Shown here in pieces: positions 61,678 to 64,000 of a stretch of 64,000 nucleotides of DNA. This DNA is from Lagopus muta. Lineage: Eukaryota > Chordata > Aves > Galliformes > Phasianidae. The stretch's first letter is position 1, and each line of letters starts with the position of its first letter. The notes beneath the pieces are model-generated. The model saw nothing but the letters and a program-made list of their open reading frames with translations, was not told where the DNA came from and ran no database searches. The translations under genes were made by a program, and so were the position numbers. Location: the NCBI RefSeq assembly GCF_023343835.1, contig NC_064439.1:20717433-20781432 (forward strand), in the 5' to 3' direction.

Positions 61678-62920
61678 TAAATTTGCGATGGACTTTCCTT
61701 CTTTCCTCTGTGTAGAGCAGATTTAAAACTTCAGAGTTGTTGAGAAGTAAATGTAGGCTTAGGGAACATTTTTTTGCTTCCATCCAGCACTTGAGCACAA
61801 CAGTCCTAGACATGCTGAACACTGCAGTTGTTTGTCAGCTGGACCACTCTCCAACCTCTGCTGATTGCACTGACTCAGGGCTTCAATCACTTACCTACAC
61901 ACAGCAGCTAGTGCCATGCGAGACTCCAAGGTATCCAAAATATCTGCACAGTGGACAGATATGACACAGAACCTACAATTTCTTTAAGCAGCAGCTGGTG
62001 ACTAGGTCAAATCACCCAGAATGTGCACATGACATGCTTGTGCCCAGGCAAATATTTACTCCTTAGCTCTCTGCTGATGTCCGTCTGCTGACCAGTACAC
62101 TCTGCTCACATTTCTGTACCTAAATGCAGGGATCTCGATGTGACTGCAGCTCATTTCAGTTATATAAAATTTGGCTTTTATTATCATTTAGCCAATTGCA
62201 CATAACTCTTCCTAGTCTCCCAGGTACCACTTCAGAAAGGAAAAGTCTCCTTATACCTGCTAAGACCTTGAATACCAATACCTTAAACTAGAACCTTATG
62301 CACAAAATTCGAAATACATCTTGGGAATTCTAGAGGTCTGATCTAGCTTTGCCTACTACTTTATCTAATATCACAGGACACATTGTGTAATGACAGAATG
62401 AATAGACTGAATTTGGTAAGAACCTAATTCATGAAAGTCTGGAAGGTTTTGGGGGGAGGAGTCATGCTTAGAAAATTGTACGTTTCTCTACAGCTTAGTC
62501 AGTGTTAAAAGTCAGAACCAAAGGCTAGCTTAAGGCAAAAAGTAACAGAAATACGAATAAGCTCCAAGAGATACAAAGCACTGAATCCAACCAACCAGTG
62601 CCTCCTTAGGTGTACATGGGAAAGGAGTTCACGAGCTAGAGTACTGAATAAAAGTAAAAGCTCAATTTCACAGATTATCTGCAAGTTTGAAAGACCTTAC
62701 AAAAAAACCTATCCTTAAAATTGCTTAAGGAAATGATAAAATGCTCTGACAGAATACAACAGCATAACAAGTAAAACGATGTTACTACTGCAGTGGTAAC
62801 ATGAAGAGGACATCTCACAGTGTACAGCCTTGCAGGGTTTGTATCTTGAACTGTAGACTTTTATTTAAAATTTATTTTTAAGTGGCAGAAAGGATGGAAA
62901 GTCATTTTTATTGGGTTTTT

Positions 62921-62955
62921 TTTTTTTTTTGGTAGTTTGTTTGTTTGTTTTTCCA
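62921..62955 (+). repeat. T-run with GTTT repeats
   Basis: A run of T followed by TTTG units in SLC25A40 intron 2. A similar T-run plus GTTT arrangement occurs at 9707-9731. Confidence 0.85.
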
Positions 62956-63221
62956 GAAAGCAAGCAGTGAAAAAAGACAAAGGAAAAAAAAAATTAAAAT
63001 TACTCTTATTTTCAGAAATAGTTAAAGGTTATCAGGGAGGGTAAAGATTTCAATTAACCACCATATTTGATATAATTAAAAAAAAAAACAAAACACATAC
63101 TTAATGAACATATTAGCAGAAGTTTACAAACCACATATATGCAGTCAGCATGCTCCATTAAACCAAAGAGCAATCACTTTGCAAAGATTTTCTCTGTAGC
63201 AAGCTTAATAGTTTGCCTTAC

Positions 63222-63340
63222 CAAACAATGATGTAATTATAGCTCCGCAGCAAGAGGACACTGCCTGCTGAATAGTGGTTGTTTTGCTGAAGTTACTATT
63301 ACTCGTCTCAGCCATCGCTTTATCCTCGGAGAAGAAAAAT
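63222..63340 (-). CDS. SLC25A40: SLC25A40 exon 2 (first coding exon; ATG at 63315)
   Basis: The coding part is 63222-63315, and 63316-63340 is 5' UTR. The ATG at 63315 has G at -3 and G at +4. It encodes residues 1-31, starting MAETSNSNFSKTTTIQQAVS, and enters transmembrane helix 1 with CCGAIITSLF. The donor is TTTG|GTAAGG. The start matches the N-terminal length of the mammalian protein to within one residue. Confidence 0.93.
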
Positions 63341-64000
63341 CTATTGAGGAACAGAAGAAGTATATTGCAAGACTGTGCTTACAACTTGCAGAAAAATGAA
63401 GTAAAAAATATTTTTAATTTTTACTAATGCATTACATATAAGCAGCAGTAATGTAAGAAAATGTAATATAGGGAACTCAGGTTTTTGGCTTTGTGGGGTT
63501 TTGTTTGAAATTAAGTTTTCTAAATAACAGGAAAACTTTCTAAACTTTGTAACATAAGGTACCTGATACTTTACAAACCACATTAAATATGTAACATACC
63601 TTACATTTTTGTGGCAACAAAGGCCTTAGGAGCATGTCAATGGCCTGTACAAAGGTAAATGCCCTGCCTGCAGCCCATACACTGCAGCAGAGCAGAGCAC
63701 TTCGTCCAGACCCCCCCTCTTGCTTCTGTCGTTCCTATGAGAAAATCCAGAGAGGTCTCCTGGTGAATTCAAATCACAGCCTTTTGGTAATGGCTTCCTG
63801 AGCAATCTCCTTAAACAACAAGCAGTGACTGACTGGCATTAATGCTGCCAGTAAATATTAATTCCTTTAACAAATCCTGCAGTGCAGTTTCACAGGCAAG
63901 GACTCAATACCTTAGAAATGTAAGCACAGACTCTAGAAATAAGGAGCTAATATAAATCTAGGCAGAAAAAGAAAACAAAAAGAAAACCAAACAAAAAGCC
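63341..64000 (-). other. SLC25A40: SLC25A40 intron 1 (5' UTR intron), open at the window edge
   Basis: Upstream of the first coding exon the minus strand shows a good polypyrimidine tract and acceptor (CTTCTGTTCCTCAATAG), so a separate 5' UTR exon must exist. A possible donor AAG|GTATGT lies at about 63599, but no CpG island is present up to 64000. The usual promoter, often shared with divergent DBF4, is therefore probably outside the window. Confidence 0.6.

Larger units (their letters stand above)
61194..63221 (-). other. SLC25A40: SLC25A40 intron 2 (2.0 kb)
   Basis: The intron contains an AAAC simple repeat (about 61655-61677), a T-run followed by GTTT repeats (about 62921-62955) and A-rich stretches near 62985 and 63077. 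No exon or CR1 copy was recognised. Confidence 0.85.
50413..63340 (-). other. SLC25A40: SLC25A40 gene, coding span (10 coding exons, 338 aa)
   Basis: This is the locus-level entry for mitochondrial carrier SLC25A40. Ten exons join to 1017 nt, 338 codons plus TAA, with all phases matching and all introns GT-AG. The protein is an inner mitochondrial membrane carrier of the SLC25 family, in the SLC25A39/A40/yeast Mtm1 branch. SLC25A39 and SLC25A40 support mitochondrial glutathione import. The three carrier repeats show their signatures: PLDVVKTR (residues 34-41), PLELIRTR (160-167) and PFDVVKTQ (254-261). A long matrix loop after the first signature (about 50-87) contains Cys54, 66, 68 and 76. 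As usual for SLC25 proteins, no cleavable presequence is evident. The gene converges on RUNDC3B, the arrangement found throughout vertebrates. Confidence 0.97.

Noticed and set aside
63341-64000. Possible DBF4 exon or a shared CpG promoter at the right edge
   Set aside because: The sequence is AT-rich without CpG clustering and has no DBF4-like coding; the promoter probably lies past the window.

Overview
The window is vertebrate genomic DNA: long introns with GT-AG splice sites, a CpG island promoter, and many fragments of CR1 non-LTR retrotransposons. The abundance and type of CR1, together with the gene order, point to a bird. I think a galliform such as chicken is likely, but the sequence alone does not fix the species. 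There are two protein-coding genes, arranged tail to tail. No bacterial, viral or mobile gene system is present, and I did not find a new biological system.

Region by region: 1-6700 is upstream DNA with two CR1 fragments and no exon I can support. About 6730-8140 is a CpG island holding the promoter and first coding exon of RUNDC3B on the + strand. RUNDC3B then runs through 11 coding exons from 7339 to 46795 and encodes a 447-residue protein. All exon phases join without a break. Its introns range from 356 bp to 12.6 kb; intron 8 (31444-44009) is the largest. 46796-50412 lies between the two stop codons and holds the 3' UTRs, candidate poly(A) signals and a curious duplicated module. SLC25A40 occupies 63340 down to 50413 on the - strand with 10 coding exons. 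It encodes 338 residues, the same length as I recall for the human protein. Its 5' UTR continues into an exon upstream of 63340 that I could not place and that may lie beyond the right edge.

The two genes do not form a pathway. RUNDC3B is a cytosolic RUN-domain and coiled-coil protein, related to RUNDC3A, that is associated with Rap2 GTPase signalling. SLC25A40 is an inner mitochondrial membrane carrier, a paralogue of SLC25A39, with which it supports mitochondrial glutathione import. Their adjacency matches the conserved vertebrate block ABCB1 - RUNDC3B - SLC25A40 - DBF4. ABCB1 and DBF4 are expected just outside the window, and no exon of either was seen here.

The points most worth a second look are: a duplicated module between the genes with a perfect 37-nt core (47661 and 48310); a well-formed cassette or poison exon candidate in RUNDC3B intron 8 (38665-38786); a four-cysteine matrix loop in SLC25A40; and a tandem NAGNAG acceptor in SLC25A40. 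Exon coordinates were derived by hand from reading frame, splice consensus and remembered orthologue sequence. UTR ends and transcription starts are not established.
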